Source: an uncultured Spirochaetia bacterium
Lineage (GTDB): Bacteria > Spirochaetota > UBA6919
DNA length: 18,119 nucleotides
Assembly (NCBI GenBank): GCA_913053665.1
Contig: CAJXGR010000016.1
Coordinates: forward strand, 1 to 18,119
Direction of reading: 5' to 3'
A program made the position numbers and the translations under genes. This document shows, in pieces, positions 7,591 to 15,404 of this stretch. Within the stretch, counting starts at the first letter, position 1. Each line of letters starts with the position of its first letter. The notes beneath the pieces were generated by a model. That model was not told the origin of the DNA. It made no database searches and saw only the letters and a program-made list of their open reading frames with translations.

Positions 7591-8043
7591 ATGAAAACAT
7601 TGATCATTATTGTTCTATCCGTCACCTTGCTTACTTTTTCATGTGAAAAAAAAGGGGCCTCTCCAAAACAAAATAAGGGTGAGACCAGTGCTAAGCAGGA
7701 TAAAGGGGGGAAAGACAAAGGAATCGGGCCAATCAAGGAAGTCAAACTGGGACCGATTGATAAATCCCTTGCAAGCAAAGGGAAAAAGGTATTTGAAATG
7801 AAATGTTCTGCCTGTCATAAATTAGACGAAAGAGTTGTTGGGCCTCCTCTTAGGGGAGTGACGAAACGAAGAACTCCTGAATTTGTGATGAACATGATTT
7901 TAAACCCCAAAGAAATGGTAGAAAAAAATGCTACGGCTCACGCATTATATGCAAAGTATTATACTCAAATGTCTTTTCAGGACGTTACCCAAAAGGAGAC
8001 ACGGTCAATTTTAGAGTATTTTAGGGAATCGGATAGCAAATAA
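7591..8043 (+). CDS. Monohaem c-type cytochrome lipoprotein of the nos operon
   Basis: Encodes 150 residues: a lipoprotein signal with C18 in L-L-T-F-S-C, a lysine/glycine-rich flexible linker to about residue 50, then a class I cytochrome c domain. The haem site is C72-S-A-C-H76, and M127 in T-Q-M-S-F is the likely second axial ligand. Expected to be anchored to the periplasmic side of a membrane. The position as first gene of the operon, 54 bases before nosZ, suggests it passes electrons to N2O reductase, as small cytochromes in clade II nos clusters are thought to do; that role is inferred from context. The start has AAGGAG eight to nine bases upstream. Confidence 0.9.
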   Translation: MKTLIIIVLSVTLLTFSCEKKGASPKQNKGETSAKQDKGGKDKGIGPIKEVKLGPIDKSLASKGKKVFEMKCSACHKLDERVVGPPLRGVTKRRTPEFVMNMILNPKEMVEKNATAHALYAKYYTQMSFQDVTQKETRSILEYFRESDSK

Positions 8044-8097
8044 TCCCGTGGGATTCGGCCTAAATATATTTAACAGGTTAAAAGGAGGATATGAATT

Positions 8098-10053
8098 ATG
8101 AAAAAAAAGGCAATAGGACGATTTGGACTGATTTTATCCCTTTTATTGATGAGCTCGAGTTTTATGGTGATGGGCTGTCAATCAAAGGGTGGGGGTATCG
8201 GAGCGAGCGATGCCGCCTCACAAGTTTATGTAAGACCGGGAACACATGACAAGTTTTATGCATTCCTTTCTGGAGGATTTAACGGCCAACTTTTGGTTTA
8301 TGGTCTCCCTTCAACAAGACTTCTTAAGATGATTCCCGTTTTTACTGTCGGTGCAGAAAATGGATATGGCCATTCTGAAGAGACTAAAGCCCTTCTGAAT
8401 ACATCATTTGGCTTTATTCCCTGGGGGGACAGTCATCATCCTCAGCTTTCCAAGACACATGGTGTTCCAGACGGCAGATGGGTGTTCATTAATGAAAATA
8501 ACACGCCCAGAATTGCCAGAATCAACTTAAAGACTTTTGAGACGGAAGAGATCATTGAAATACCCAATTCCGGGGGAAATCATCCCTCTCCTTTTATTAC
8601 TCAGGACTCAGAGTATCTATTGGCAGGAACAAGATTTAGTGTGCCTATCCCTAATGTAGACACGCCCTATAAGGATTATAAAGAAAAGTTTAAAGGAACG
8701 ATGAGCTTCATACGGGCAGACAAGCCTGGAAAAATGGAAGTGGAGTTCCAGATACTGCTTCCCGGTTTTGATTATGATATAGCCCGTGCTGGAAAAGGGC
8801 CTTCACATGGTTGGTTCTTTGTATCATGCTATAACACAGAGCAATCACCGACCTGGAAAGAAAGAAATGCCTCCAAGAACGACAAAGACTATATTGCCGC
8901 TATCAACTGGAAAAAGGCAAAAGGCTGTGTAGCTGCTGGGAAGGCAAAAAACATGCCTGCCACCTACTATCATAACTATATGGATCCTGGTTCGAGGATC
9001 GCTAAATCGGTGAAAAAGACATCTGTAAAGGTTTTAAGTCCTGACGATTGTCCAGGTATCGTGTATTACCTGCCTACTCCTAAATCTCCCCACGGAGTGA
9101 ATGTTGATCCAACGGGTGAGTACATTGTAGGGAGCGGGAAGTTATCGGCGGCTTTTACCGTTCACTCTTTTAGCAAAATGATAAAAGCCATTGAAAATAA
9201 GGCTTTTTCCAAAACCGTTTATGGCATCCCAGTGATTAAGTACGAAGCCGTTATGGCAGGTGAAGTTCAGGGAGGAATGAAAAAACCTGTCTGTCTTGGC
9301 CCCCTTCACACAGAGTTTGACGGAAAAGGTTATGCCTATACCTCCTGCTTTCTCTCTAACAATGTGATCAAATGGAAATTAGGGGAATGGAAAGTGGTGG
9401 ATCAAATAAGAACTTACTATAATATTGGTCACCTCATGATTCCAGGTGGAGACTCCAGCAAGCCCTTTGGCAAGTATCTGATAGCCATGAACAAAACGAC
9501 GAAAGACAGGTTTTTACCCACCGGTCCAGAACTCGCCCATGCCGGTCAGCTCATTGATATCAGTGGGGAAAAGATGAAGCTTTTATCCGAATTCCCTGAA
9601 CTCGGTGAACCTCATTATGCTCAGGCTCTTCCAGCAGAACTTGTTGAACCCAATTCTTTGAGGATTTATAAGCTGAAAGAGAATACCCATCCCCATGCCG
9701 TGAAAAGTGAAAAAGAAGCTCTGGCCAAAGGGAAAAATGGTGTGGTCCGTGACGGAAACACTGTGCATATTTACCTAACAACCATTAGAAGCCACTTCAA
9801 GCCAGATAATATTGAAGGAGTGAAAATGGGGGATACTGTTTATTTCCATGTCACTAATCTGGAACAGGATTGGGACGTTCCTCATGGATTTGCTATCATG
9901 GGCAATCAGAATGTTGAACTTCTGATTATGCCGGGTGAAACCAGGTCCACCAAGTGGATTCCTCAAAAAGCCGGGGTTTATCCATTCTATTGTACGGATT
10001 TCTGTTCAGCCCTACATCAAGAGATGCAAGGCTATGTAAGGGTTTCTGGATAA
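8098..10053 (+). CDS. nosZ: Nitrous-oxide reductase, clade II (Sec-dependent)
   Basis: Periplasmic copper enzyme reducing N2O to N2. The product is 651 residues. It begins with a Sec-type signal without a twin-arginine motif and with C27 in V-M-G-C, so it may be lipid-anchored; lack of Tat export marks clade II. CuZ-site histidine candidates in the N-terminal propeller are H113/H114 (D-S-H-H-P), H162 (N-H-P-S-P), H332 (H-G-V-N), H404 (G-P-L-H-T-E-F), H445 and H531. The C-terminal cupredoxin domain holds the CuA site: H596 (V-P-H-G-F), C632-T-D-F-C636, H640 and M643. All key motifs are intact. AGGAGG at 8083-8088 serves ATG 8098; the nearer ATG at 8091 is out of frame. A strong stem-loop follows the stop codon. 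Confidence 0.97.
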   Translation: MKKKAIGRFGLILSLLLMSSSFMVMGCQSKGGGIGASDAASQVYVRPGTHDKFYAFLSGGFNGQLLVYGLPSTRLLKMIPVFTVGAENGYGHSEETKALLNTSFGFIPWGDSHHPQLSKTHGVPDGRWVFINENNTPRIARINLKTFETEEIIEIPNSGGNHPSPFITQDSEYLLAGTRFSVPIPNVDTPYKDYKEKFKGTMSFIRADKPGKMEVEFQILLPGFDYDIARAGKGPSHGWFFVSCYNTEQSPTWKERNASKNDKDYIAAINWKKAKGCVAAGKAKNMPATYYHNYMDPGSRIAKSVKKTSVKVLSPDDCPGIVYYLPTPKSPHGVNVDPTGEYIVGSGKLSAAFTVHSFSKMIKAIENKAFSKTVYGIPVIKYEAVMAGEVQGGMKKPVCLGPLHTEFDGKGYAYTSCFLSNNVIKWKLGEWKVVDQIRTYYNIGHLMIPGGDSSKPFGKYLIAMNKTTKDRFLPTGPELAHAGQLIDISGEKMKLLSEFPELGEPHYAQALPAELVEPNSLRIYKLKENTHPHAVKSEKEALAKGKNGVVRDGNTVHIYLTTIRSHFKPDNIEGVKMGDTVYFHVTNLEQDWDVPHGFAIMGNQNVELLIMPGETRSTKWIPQKAGVYPFYCTDFCSALHQEMQGYVRVSG

Positions 10054-10063
10054 ACACTGATTG

Positions 10064-10092
10064 TAGCAGGAGATAATGACTATCTCCTGCTA
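10064..10092 (+). repeat. 12-bp perfect stem-loop behind nosZ
   Basis: TAGCAGGAGATA (10064-10075) and TATCTCCTGCTA (10081-10092) pair perfectly around a five-base loop, eleven bases behind the nosZ stop. No T-run follows (ACTAAAACG), so it is unlikely to be an efficient intrinsic terminator. It more likely protects the 3' end of a processed nosZ message or partially attenuates the downstream genes. Confidence 0.7.
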
Positions 10093-10121
10093 ACTAAAAC
10101 GATATAAGAAGGTAAATTAGG

Positions 10122-10772
10122 ATGAGAAAAACAACAAAATTACTCATGATCGTCGCTTCATTAACCTTAATCATACTTTATTTTGTACCCTTTTGGAAAA
10201 TAAGTCTTCTCGCTCCCCAGTATCCAGAGTATCCAGACGGTTTACAGATTCGGATTGGACTAACCAGTCTGACCGGTGGCGGGGAACATCATCTTGAAAT
10301 CATAGATTTGTTGAATCACTATATCGGTATGCGTACATTGCCCAAAGAACTACCCGATTTTTCCATACTCCCTTATTATGTGGCCCTCATGATTTTATTC
10401 GGTCTTATTAGTGTTGCCGTTGGTGATTTGATCTTAAAAAAGAGGCGTTTGGAAGTCATTAATCTAGTTCTCATTGAAATGTGGGTTTCGTTCTTTGCTA
10501 TTATAGGGATAGCTGGTATTTGGGGTTTTTACTTGAGGGGCTATGAATATGCCCATAACCTTGATATGAGCTCTCCATTGGCTAAAGCAGTGCTTGGCAT
10601 GAACTATGAACCTCCTCTCATTGGCTCCAAGCAACTTCTAAACATTACGGCTCAATCGTTACCTGATATCGGAGGGTATATCCTTTTTCTATCCTTTGCT
10701 TTGGGATCTGCTGCATTTTTTTACGAACTAATCAGTTATATTAAATATTGCAGAAGAAAGAAAGAACAGTAA
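10122..10772 (+). CDS. nosB: Integral membrane protein of clade II nos clusters (NosB-like)
   Basis: Encodes 216 residues with about four membrane helices (roughly 6-28, 85-105, 114-134 and 183-205). A conserved-looking periplasmic loop after helix 1 contains A-P-Q-Y-P-E-Y-P-D-G-L and, further on, N-H-Y-I-G-M. A membrane protein directly behind nosZ is a hallmark of clade II clusters and is called NosB; its biochemical role is not established. Assignment rests on position and topology plus my recollection of the loop motifs. AAGGT before the ATG provides a modest ribosome-binding site. The gene stops 13 bases before the ATG of nosL. Confidence 0.75.
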   Translation: MRKTTKLLMIVASLTLIILYFVPFWKISLLAPQYPEYPDGLQIRIGLTSLTGGGEHHLEIIDLLNHYIGMRTLPKELPDFSILPYYVALMILFGLISVAVGDLILKKRRLEVINLVLIEMWVSFFAIIGIAGIWGFYLRGYEYAHNLDMSSPLAKAVLGMNYEPPLIGSKQLLNITAQSLPDIGGYILFLSFALGSAAFFYELISYIKYCRRKKEQ

Positions 10773-10785
10773 ATTGGGTCTTATA

Positions 10786-11235
10786 ATGAAATTGATTATA
10801 CCGGTATTCTTAGCTTTAATCCTTGTATCCTGCCGTAATGCAACAATTGTTCCTATCGACTATGGGCATGATCAATGCAGTTATTGCAGTATGATGATGA
10901 TTGATCCACATTATGGTGCCGAGCTGTTGACTCATAAAGGCAAGGCCTATAAGTTCGATAGTGTGGAGTGTTTAGCCGCTTATTATCAGAGCAGGATTAA
11001 TCAAAAGGATGTCAAGTCCCTTTGGGTGGTGAACTTTAGAAAGCCGAAGTCCTTTATCGATGCCTCAAAGGCTGTCTATCTTCATTCACTAAAGCTTAAA
11101 AGCCCCATGGGATTGAACTTAACAGCTTTTCAGAATAGAGAACAAATCAAGGTTCATGATCCGATATTGTCCTGGAAGGCTGTTCAAAAGCTTGTTTATC
11201 AGAAATGGTTGAAAGGAAAAATTAAGCATCAGTAA
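10786..11235 (+). CDS. nosL: NosL copper chaperone lipoprotein
   Basis: Outer-face lipoprotein that delivers copper(I) for N2O reductase maturation. From ATG 10786 it has 149 residues with a lipobox L-V-S-C16. The signature C31-S-Y-C34-S-M36 and the downstream K-F-D-S-V-E-C segment are typical of NosL. A TTG at 10774 in the same frame would add four residues before the signal; the ATG is preferred because it gives a normal lipoprotein signal. It is tightly spaced with the preceding membrane gene (13 bases) and nosD (14 bases), so it is co-transcribed. Confidence 0.93.
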   Translation: MKLIIPVFLALILVSCRNATIVPIDYGHDQCSYCSMMMIDPHYGAELLTHKGKAYKFDSVECLAAYYQSRINQKDVKSLWVVNFRKPKSFIDASKAVYLHSLKLKSPMGLNLTAFQNREQIKVHDPILSWKAVQKLVYQKWLKGKIKHQ

Positions 11236-11249
11236 GAAGGTCCATCCTA

Positions 11250-12482
11250 ATGAAATGGTTATTCATTGCCCATATCCTGTTTATAACCCAATATCTTAGT
11301 GCTAAAGAGATAGTTGTATGCAAAAGCTGTGAAATCAACGATATTCAAACAGCTCTCACGAAAGCCCAAAATCATGATCGTATACTTATAAAAAAAGGCG
11401 TTTACATATCCAAAAACATTGTTATTAATAAGTCTATAGAGCTTATAGGAGAAGACTATCCAATTATTGACGGTGAACATAAAGTTCAAGTGATTACTGT
11501 CGGAATCAGTGACGTTACAATTAAAGGACTCATTATTAAAAACTCAAAAAGCAGTTATACTGACGATATTGCAGGAATCAAGATTGAAAATGTTCATAAC
11601 GTCGTGGTGGAAGATTGTCGATTTTATGATAACTTTTGGGCCGTTTATCTGGCTAAATCAGATAACTGCAAAATAGTCAACAATATAATTCGAGGATCGG
11701 CAAAACGAGAAACCTCTTCAGGCAATGGAATTCATTTATGGAACTGCAAAAACGCCCTGATTAAGAATAACAAGATATCAGGTCATCGAGATGGAATTTA
11801 CTTTGAGTTTGTTGAAAATAGTAGTATCATTGGGAATCTGAGTGAAAAAAACATACGATACGGTCTCCATTTTATGTTTTCTCATCACAATGAATATCTT
11901 GAGAATACTTTTCGAGCCAATGGTGCGGGAGTTGTGGTGATGTATTCCAAGCATATAAAGATGATTGGCAATCATTTTGAAGAAAATTGGGGTCCCGCAG
12001 CTTGTGGACTTTTACTCAAAGAAATTACAGATAGTTTTGTGAGTCAAAACGTGTTCTATAAAAACACCCAGGGAATACTGGCTGAAAACTCAGACAGAAT
12101 TGAGTTTAAGGAAAATCAGTTTATAGAAAACGGATGGGCCGTAAAGATTGGGAGCAGTTGTCTGGATGATTACTTTTATCATAATAATTTTATAGGGAAT
12201 ACTTTTGAAGTGGCCACCAACAGTACGATGAATAATAGTGTTTTTTCTGAAAACTACTGGAGTGACTATAAGGGCTATGACCTCGATCGGGATGGATTTG
12301 GGGATATACCCCATAGACCGGTCAGGTTATTTTCTTATATATCAGAGAAATATCCGCAAGTTCTAATCTTGTTGAGAAGTCTTTTCGTGACTATGCTCGA
12401 TTTAACGGAAAGGTATATGCCGGTATTTTCTCCTGAAACCTTGATTGACAAAAAACCTCTGATAAGGAAATGGATTGGTTGA
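11250..12482 (+). CDS. nosD: NosD periplasmic copper-site maturation protein
   Basis: Encodes 410 residues with a Sec signal (residues 1-18, ending S-A) and a right-handed parallel beta-helix made of many short N-x-I/F-x-x-N repeats (residues about 60-330), as in the CASH/NosD family. A tail including N-Y-W-S-D-Y, characteristic of NosD, occurs near residue 335. With the NosFY ABC transporter it is needed to assemble the CuZ cluster of NosZ. AAGAAGG before the ATG gives the ribosome-binding site. The end overlaps the nosF start by eight bases, implying translational coupling. Confidence 0.95.
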   Translation: MKWLFIAHILFITQYLSAKEIVVCKSCEINDIQTALTKAQNHDRILIKKGVYISKNIVINKSIELIGEDYPIIDGEHKVQVITVGISDVTIKGLIIKNSKSSYTDDIAGIKIENVHNVVVEDCRFYDNFWAVYLAKSDNCKIVNNIIRGSAKRETSSGNGIHLWNCKNALIKNNKISGHRDGIYFEFVENSSIIGNLSEKNIRYGLHFMFSHHNEYLENTFRANGAGVVVMYSKHIKMIGNHFEENWGPAACGLLLKEITDSFVSQNVFYKNTQGILAENSDRIEFKENQFIENGWAVKIGSSCLDDYFYHNNFIGNTFEVATNSTMNNSVFSENYWSDYKGYDLDRDGFGDIPHRPVRLFSYISEKYPQVLILLRSLFVTMLDLTERYMPVFSPETLIDKKPLIRKWIG

Positions 12483-13206
12483 GATTATAGGCTTAGAAAA
12501 GAGTTTTAAGAAGTTAAAAGTCCTTAACGGAGTTGATGCCCATATCGAGAAGGGGAAAGTGACGGCTATCATTGGTCCCAACGGTTCTGGTAAGACAACC
12601 ACCATTAAGTGTATTCTTGGACTGGTGATTCCAGACAAAGGCGATATATTAATCAACAAGCAAAGTATCAGAGGGGACTGTAATTATAGGAGGCAAATTG
12701 GATATATGCCTCAAATAGCCAAGTTTCCGGATAATTTAACTTTAAAAGAACTCATCGCTATGATCATTGATATAAGGGGAAATTGTGATCTAAACATCCG
12801 TAAGGATGTTATTCATCATTTAGGGCTTGAAGCCTATATGACAAAGGCATTAAAAACCTTATCGGGTGGAACCAAGCAGAAAGTGAATGCCCTGATTGCT
12901 TTTATGTTTAATCCTGAAATATTAATATTAGACGAACCAACCGTTGGTCTTGATCCTCTTTCTAATCGCTATTTAAAGGAAAGGCTTATTAAAGAGAAAG
13001 AGAATGGAAAAGCTATTATACTGACATCTCATATTATGAGTGAAGTGGAAGAAATTGGAGACAAAGTTATTTTTCTTCTTGAAGGGAAAAAATATGTGGA
13101 AGGAAGCATCAAAGAACTTATTTTAGAGACCCATACAAAAAACCTTGAGAGTGCTATAGCGAAAATCATGGAGGAGACCAGACATGCTCAAAATCCTAAA
13201 GTATGA
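12475..13206 (+). CDS. nosF: NosF ABC-transporter ATPase
   Basis: ATPase subunit of the NosFY(D) transporter supporting CuZ assembly. Encodes 243 residues. Walker A is G34-P-N-G-S-G-K-T41, the signature is L-S-G-G-T-K-Q-K near residue 128, and Walker B is I-L-I-L-D-E-P-T-V-G-L-D-P; the switch histidine lies in L-T-S-H. The start is TTG at 12475 with AAGGA upstream, overlapping the nosD end; no later start preserves the N-terminal strand before the Walker A. The end overlaps the proposed nosY start at 13184 by 23 bases. Confidence 0.93.
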   Translation: MVEIIGLEKSFKKLKVLNGVDAHIEKGKVTAIIGPNGSGKTTTIKCILGLVIPDKGDILINKQSIRGDCNYRRQIGYMPQIAKFPDNLTLKELIAMIIDIRGNCDLNIRKDVIHHLGLEAYMTKALKTLSGGTKQKVNALIAFMFNPEILILDEPTVGLDPLSNRYLKERLIKEKENGKAIILTSHIMSEVEEIGDKVIFLLEGKKYVEGSIKELILETHTKNLESAIAKIMEETRHAQNPKV

Positions 13207-13965
13207 ATTGTTTGATATTTTAAGAAGCAAATGGGTGATTTTATATTCCCTGTTTTTTTTTTAATATCCTTTGGACTGTTTTATCTGGGTAACGAAGCAA
13301 GCAAAGTTATTGCCAGCCTGATAAATATCGTATTATTCATCCTGCCTCTTGTGAGTATTGTGTTTGGAACCATGTATTTTTACAATTCCCGAGAGTTTAT
13401 GGAGTTAATGCTGGCTCAACCCATCAATAGGAAGAGTATATTTCTTGGGAAGTTCACTGGCTTGACCCTTTCCTTGTCCTTAGGATACGTTCTGGGAGTA
13501 GGCATACCGTTTGTCATGTTTGGAATGAAGGACTACTCTGAGATTGCGACCTTTTTAACGTTGATACTGTCTGGCGTTTGTTTGATCCTTATATTTGTGG
13601 CAATTCCATTTTTAATATCTGTTATATTTGAAGATAAAGTGAAAGGGCTGAGTGCATCGATACTAATCTGGCTTTATTTATCAGTTGTTTATGACGGATT
13701 GATTCTTTTCATGATTGTTACATTCAGTGATTACCCTTTGGAACAACCTGTTATCTATTTAAGTGCCTTAAACCCCATTGATCTGGCAAGAATTATGATG
13801 CTATTAAAGATAGATATGTCAGCACTTATGGTTTATACCGGTGCGATCTTCAAGAAGTTTTTTGGGAGTTCTATGGGTCTTGGCATTTCCTTTTTTTCTC
13901 TTGTTTTGTGGATCATTTTCCCACTACTCGCCGGATTGAAGTTATTTAATAAAAAAGATTTTTAG
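13184..13965 (+). CDS. nosY: NosY ABC-2 type permease, frame interrupted at a T10 run
   Basis: Membrane subunit of the NosFY transporter. ATG 13184 has an excellent ribosome-binding site (GGAGGAG, about eight bases upstream) and starts M-L-K-I-L-K-Y-E-L-F-D-I-L-R-S-K-W, the usual cytoplasmic beginning of ABC-2 permeases. This frame reaches TAA at 13262-13264 directly behind ten T (13253-13262). The rest of the protein, with about six membrane helices, continues in the -1 frame to 13965. One extra T would restore L-F-F-F-L-I-S-F-G-L and a full-length protein of about 260 residues. The only in-frame start for the long part, ATG 13231, lacks a good ribosome-binding site and loses the N-terminus. 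Homopolymer sequencing error, phase variation or transcriptional slippage are all possible. Confidence 0.85.
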
Positions 13966-13973
13966 GAGATGAT

Positions 13974-14333
13974 ATGAAGGTTTTTATTTTCTTGCTAGGT
14001 TGCATTTTGATTTACTCGTGTCATGCTGAACCAGCAAAAGATACCATGAAAAAAGCGTTGAAAGCGCCCAATCCGTCTATAGGAAACGTGAAATTACTGG
14101 TTCAAAGAAAAAGATGTATTAATTGCCATGATATGAGACAAAAGCTCTTGGGCCCTTCATTTATAGATATAAAAGGAAGATACAAGAATAAACCTGAAGG
14201 CAAAGAGCTATTGATGAAAGGGCTTCTAGAAGGGAGCAAGGGGAAATGGGGAAATGTAGTAATGTTCCCTCAAAATAACCTTAGTAAAGTTGAGGCTGAG
14301 GCGATCATTGAATGGATTCTTGCTTTGAAATAG
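13974..14333 (+). CDS. Second monohaem c-type cytochrome lipoprotein of the nos operon
   Basis: Encodes 119 residues with a lipoprotein-like signal (C16 in L-I-Y-S-C), haem site C48-I-N-C-H52 and probable axial M97 in V-M-F-P-Q-N-N. It is a class I cytochrome of about minimal size, anchored on the periplasmic side. It follows nosY by eight bases with AGGAG before the start, so it is the last gene of the operon. Similar small cytochromes occur with clade II nos genes and are presumed electron carriers to NosZ; the direction of electron flow is inferred. Confidence 0.9.
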   Translation: MKVFIFLLGCILIYSCHAEPAKDTMKKALKAPNPSIGNVKLLVQRKRCINCHDMRQKLLGPSFIDIKGRYKNKPEGKELLMKGLLEGSKGKWGNVVMFPQNNLSKVEAEAIIEWILALK

Positions 14334-14357
14334 CGAGAAATAAGAATGTTTTTTTAA
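14316..14357 (+). terminator. Weak possible terminator of the nos operon
   Basis: ATTCTT (14316-14321) pairs with AAGAAT (14342-14347), with imperfect inner pairing, and a seven-T run follows at once. The stem is short and overlaps the end of the cytochrome gene, so efficiency is uncertain. Confidence 0.35.
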
Positions 14358-14365
14358 ATAAATCC

Positions 14366-14394
14366 TTGACAATCGGGCTGAAATCAAGTATTTT
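14366..14394 (+). promoter_or_regulatory. Promoter of the tetR-family gene
   Basis: TTGACA (14366-14371), 17 bases, then TATTTT (14389-14394). The expected start site near 14401 falls on the palindrome described next. Confidence 0.65.
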
Positions 14395-14400
14395 TCATAT

Positions 14401-14414
14401 ATACCGGTTGGTAT
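14401..14414. promoter_or_regulatory. TetR-type operator at the tetR start site
   Basis: ATACC-GGTT-GGTAT is an inverted repeat with five-base arms. On the other strand it reads ATACCAACCGGTAT, sharing ATACCAAC with the operators at 15090 and 16164. Overlap with the predicted transcription start suggests autorepression. Confidence 0.7.
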
Positions 14415-14461
14415 AAATGGCTTATTTCTGTTCAATACTATCAGTTGATTTAAGGTGTCCT

Positions 14462-15061
14462 ATGATACAGACTGCATCACCCAGTAAAAAGAAACTCCTT
14501 GATGCCGCTATAAAACACATGCTTGCAAAGGGGTATGGTGCCACAACAGTGGACGAAATCTGTAAGACTGCAGGACTCACCAAAGGCAGCTTCTTTCATT
14601 ACTTTGAGACCAAAGAAGATTTGGGGAAAGAGGCTTTAGAGTACTTTTATAATATTATGAGGGACCTGATGGTCGAGGAAGGCTTTCTCACACGGCCTGA
14701 TCCCCTGGACCGGATTTACGGATATATAGACTTCGTTATAAACTTCTTTCAAGGTGACCTGTCCAACAGGAGTTGTTTATTGGGTAATATCGCCCAAGAG
14801 CTCTCCAACACCCATGAAGAGATCAGAAAGTTGTGTGCTAAATTGCTTAAAGAACAGTCAGCTATGTTTAAACAATTCCTGGATGAAGCCAAAGTCAAGT
14901 ACGCTCCCAAGGGGAATATAGACACCCAGGGTCTCTCAGATTCGCTGCTATCCCTGATTCAAGGCTCATTACTTTATACCAAAGCCATACAGGATGATAA
15001 ATTATTAGAACGTAATCTCACCCACTATAAAATCTGCCTCGAGAGGCTTTTTGGAGGGTAA
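14462..15061 (+). CDS. TetR/AcrR-family transcriptional regulator
   Basis: Encodes 199 residues from ATG 14462 (AAGGTG four bases upstream). The N-terminal helix-turn-helix includes A-T-T-V-D-E-I-C-K-T-A-G-L-T-K-G-S-F-F-H-Y-F, with recognition helix around residues 39-48. The rest is a helical ligand domain. Cysteine C105 in N-R-S-C-L-L-G sits where NemR-like members have a conserved, redox-active cysteine (C106 in E. coli NemR); whether it senses electrophiles or sulfur species here is inference. An in-frame ATG at 14417 adds 15 residues but would lie too close to the predicted transcription start. The palindrome in its own promoter and two related ones downstream suggest it represses itself, the tusA-like/dsrE2 pair and the peroxiredoxin-like gene. 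Confidence 0.92.
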   Translation: MIQTASPSKKKLLDAAIKHMLAKGYGATTVDEICKTAGLTKGSFFHYFETKEDLGKEALEYFYNIMRDLMVEEGFLTRPDPLDRIYGYIDFVINFFQGDLSNRSCLLGNIAQELSNTHEEIRKLCAKLLKEQSAMFKQFLDEAKVKYAPKGNIDTQGLSDSLLSLIQGSLLYTKAIQDDKLLERNLTHYKICLERLFGG

Positions 15062-15089
15062 TTAGAAGTCTTTTTTTTGGACAGAGAAT

Positions 15090-15107
15090 ATACCAACTAG
15101 TGGGTAT
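15090..15107. promoter_or_regulatory. TetR-type operator before the TusA-like/DsrE2 genes
   Basis: ATACCAACTAGTGGGTAT is an 18-base inverted repeat with one mismatch between its eight-base arms. TTTTTTTTGG lies nine bases upstream, as it does (ten bases) before the site at 16164. It sits just ahead of the ribosome-binding sites of the TusA-like gene. Confidence 0.75.
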
Positions 15108-15156
15108 GAGGTTAGGAGGTCTTGTGATTCAACTTATGAAGGGTTTAAGGAATAAT

Positions 15157-15393
15157 ATGGCTAACTTAGCGGATAATATTGAGTTGGATTGTCGCGGGCT
15201 CAATGATCCGATGCCCATAATCAAGGTAAAACAGGCGATGGACAATCTGAAGAGTGGAGAAATACTTAAATTAATGGCTACGGATCCCGGCTCCTCAAAG
15301 GATATGGAGTCCTGGACGCGTCAGACAGGCAATACTATTGTGGCTTTTAAGGAAAGCCAGAGTGAGTATGTTTTTTATATTCAAAAAACTTAG
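15157..15393 (+). CDS. TusA-family protein lacking the canonical catalytic cysteine
   Basis: Encodes 78 residues from ATG 15157 (AAGGA five bases upstream), the normal size for TusA. A GTG at 15124 behind AGGAGG would add 11 residues. TusA proteins carry sulfur as a persulfide on the cysteine of a C-P-x-P motif. Here the segment reads L-D-C12-R-G-L-N-D17-P-M-P-I-I-K, so the family fold motif is intact but aspartate (GAT) occupies the catalytic position; the only cysteine is C12, five residues earlier, a position often also cysteine in normal members. It may use C12, or act without sulfur transfer as a partner of the DsrE2-like protein encoded 11 bases downstream. Both genes are probably one operon under the operator at 15090. 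Confidence 0.88.
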   Translation: MANLADNIELDCRGLNDPMPIIKVKQAMDNLKSGEILKLMATDPGSSKDMESWTRQTGNTIVAFKESQSEYVFYIQKT

Positions 15394-15404
15394 GAGGATT
15401 TGTA

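Noticed and set aside
13231..13965. NosY starting at ATG 13231
   Set aside because: No good ribosome-binding site and loss of the typical cytoplasmic N-terminus that is encoded intact from 13184 in the other frame; treated as the downstream half of a split nosY.
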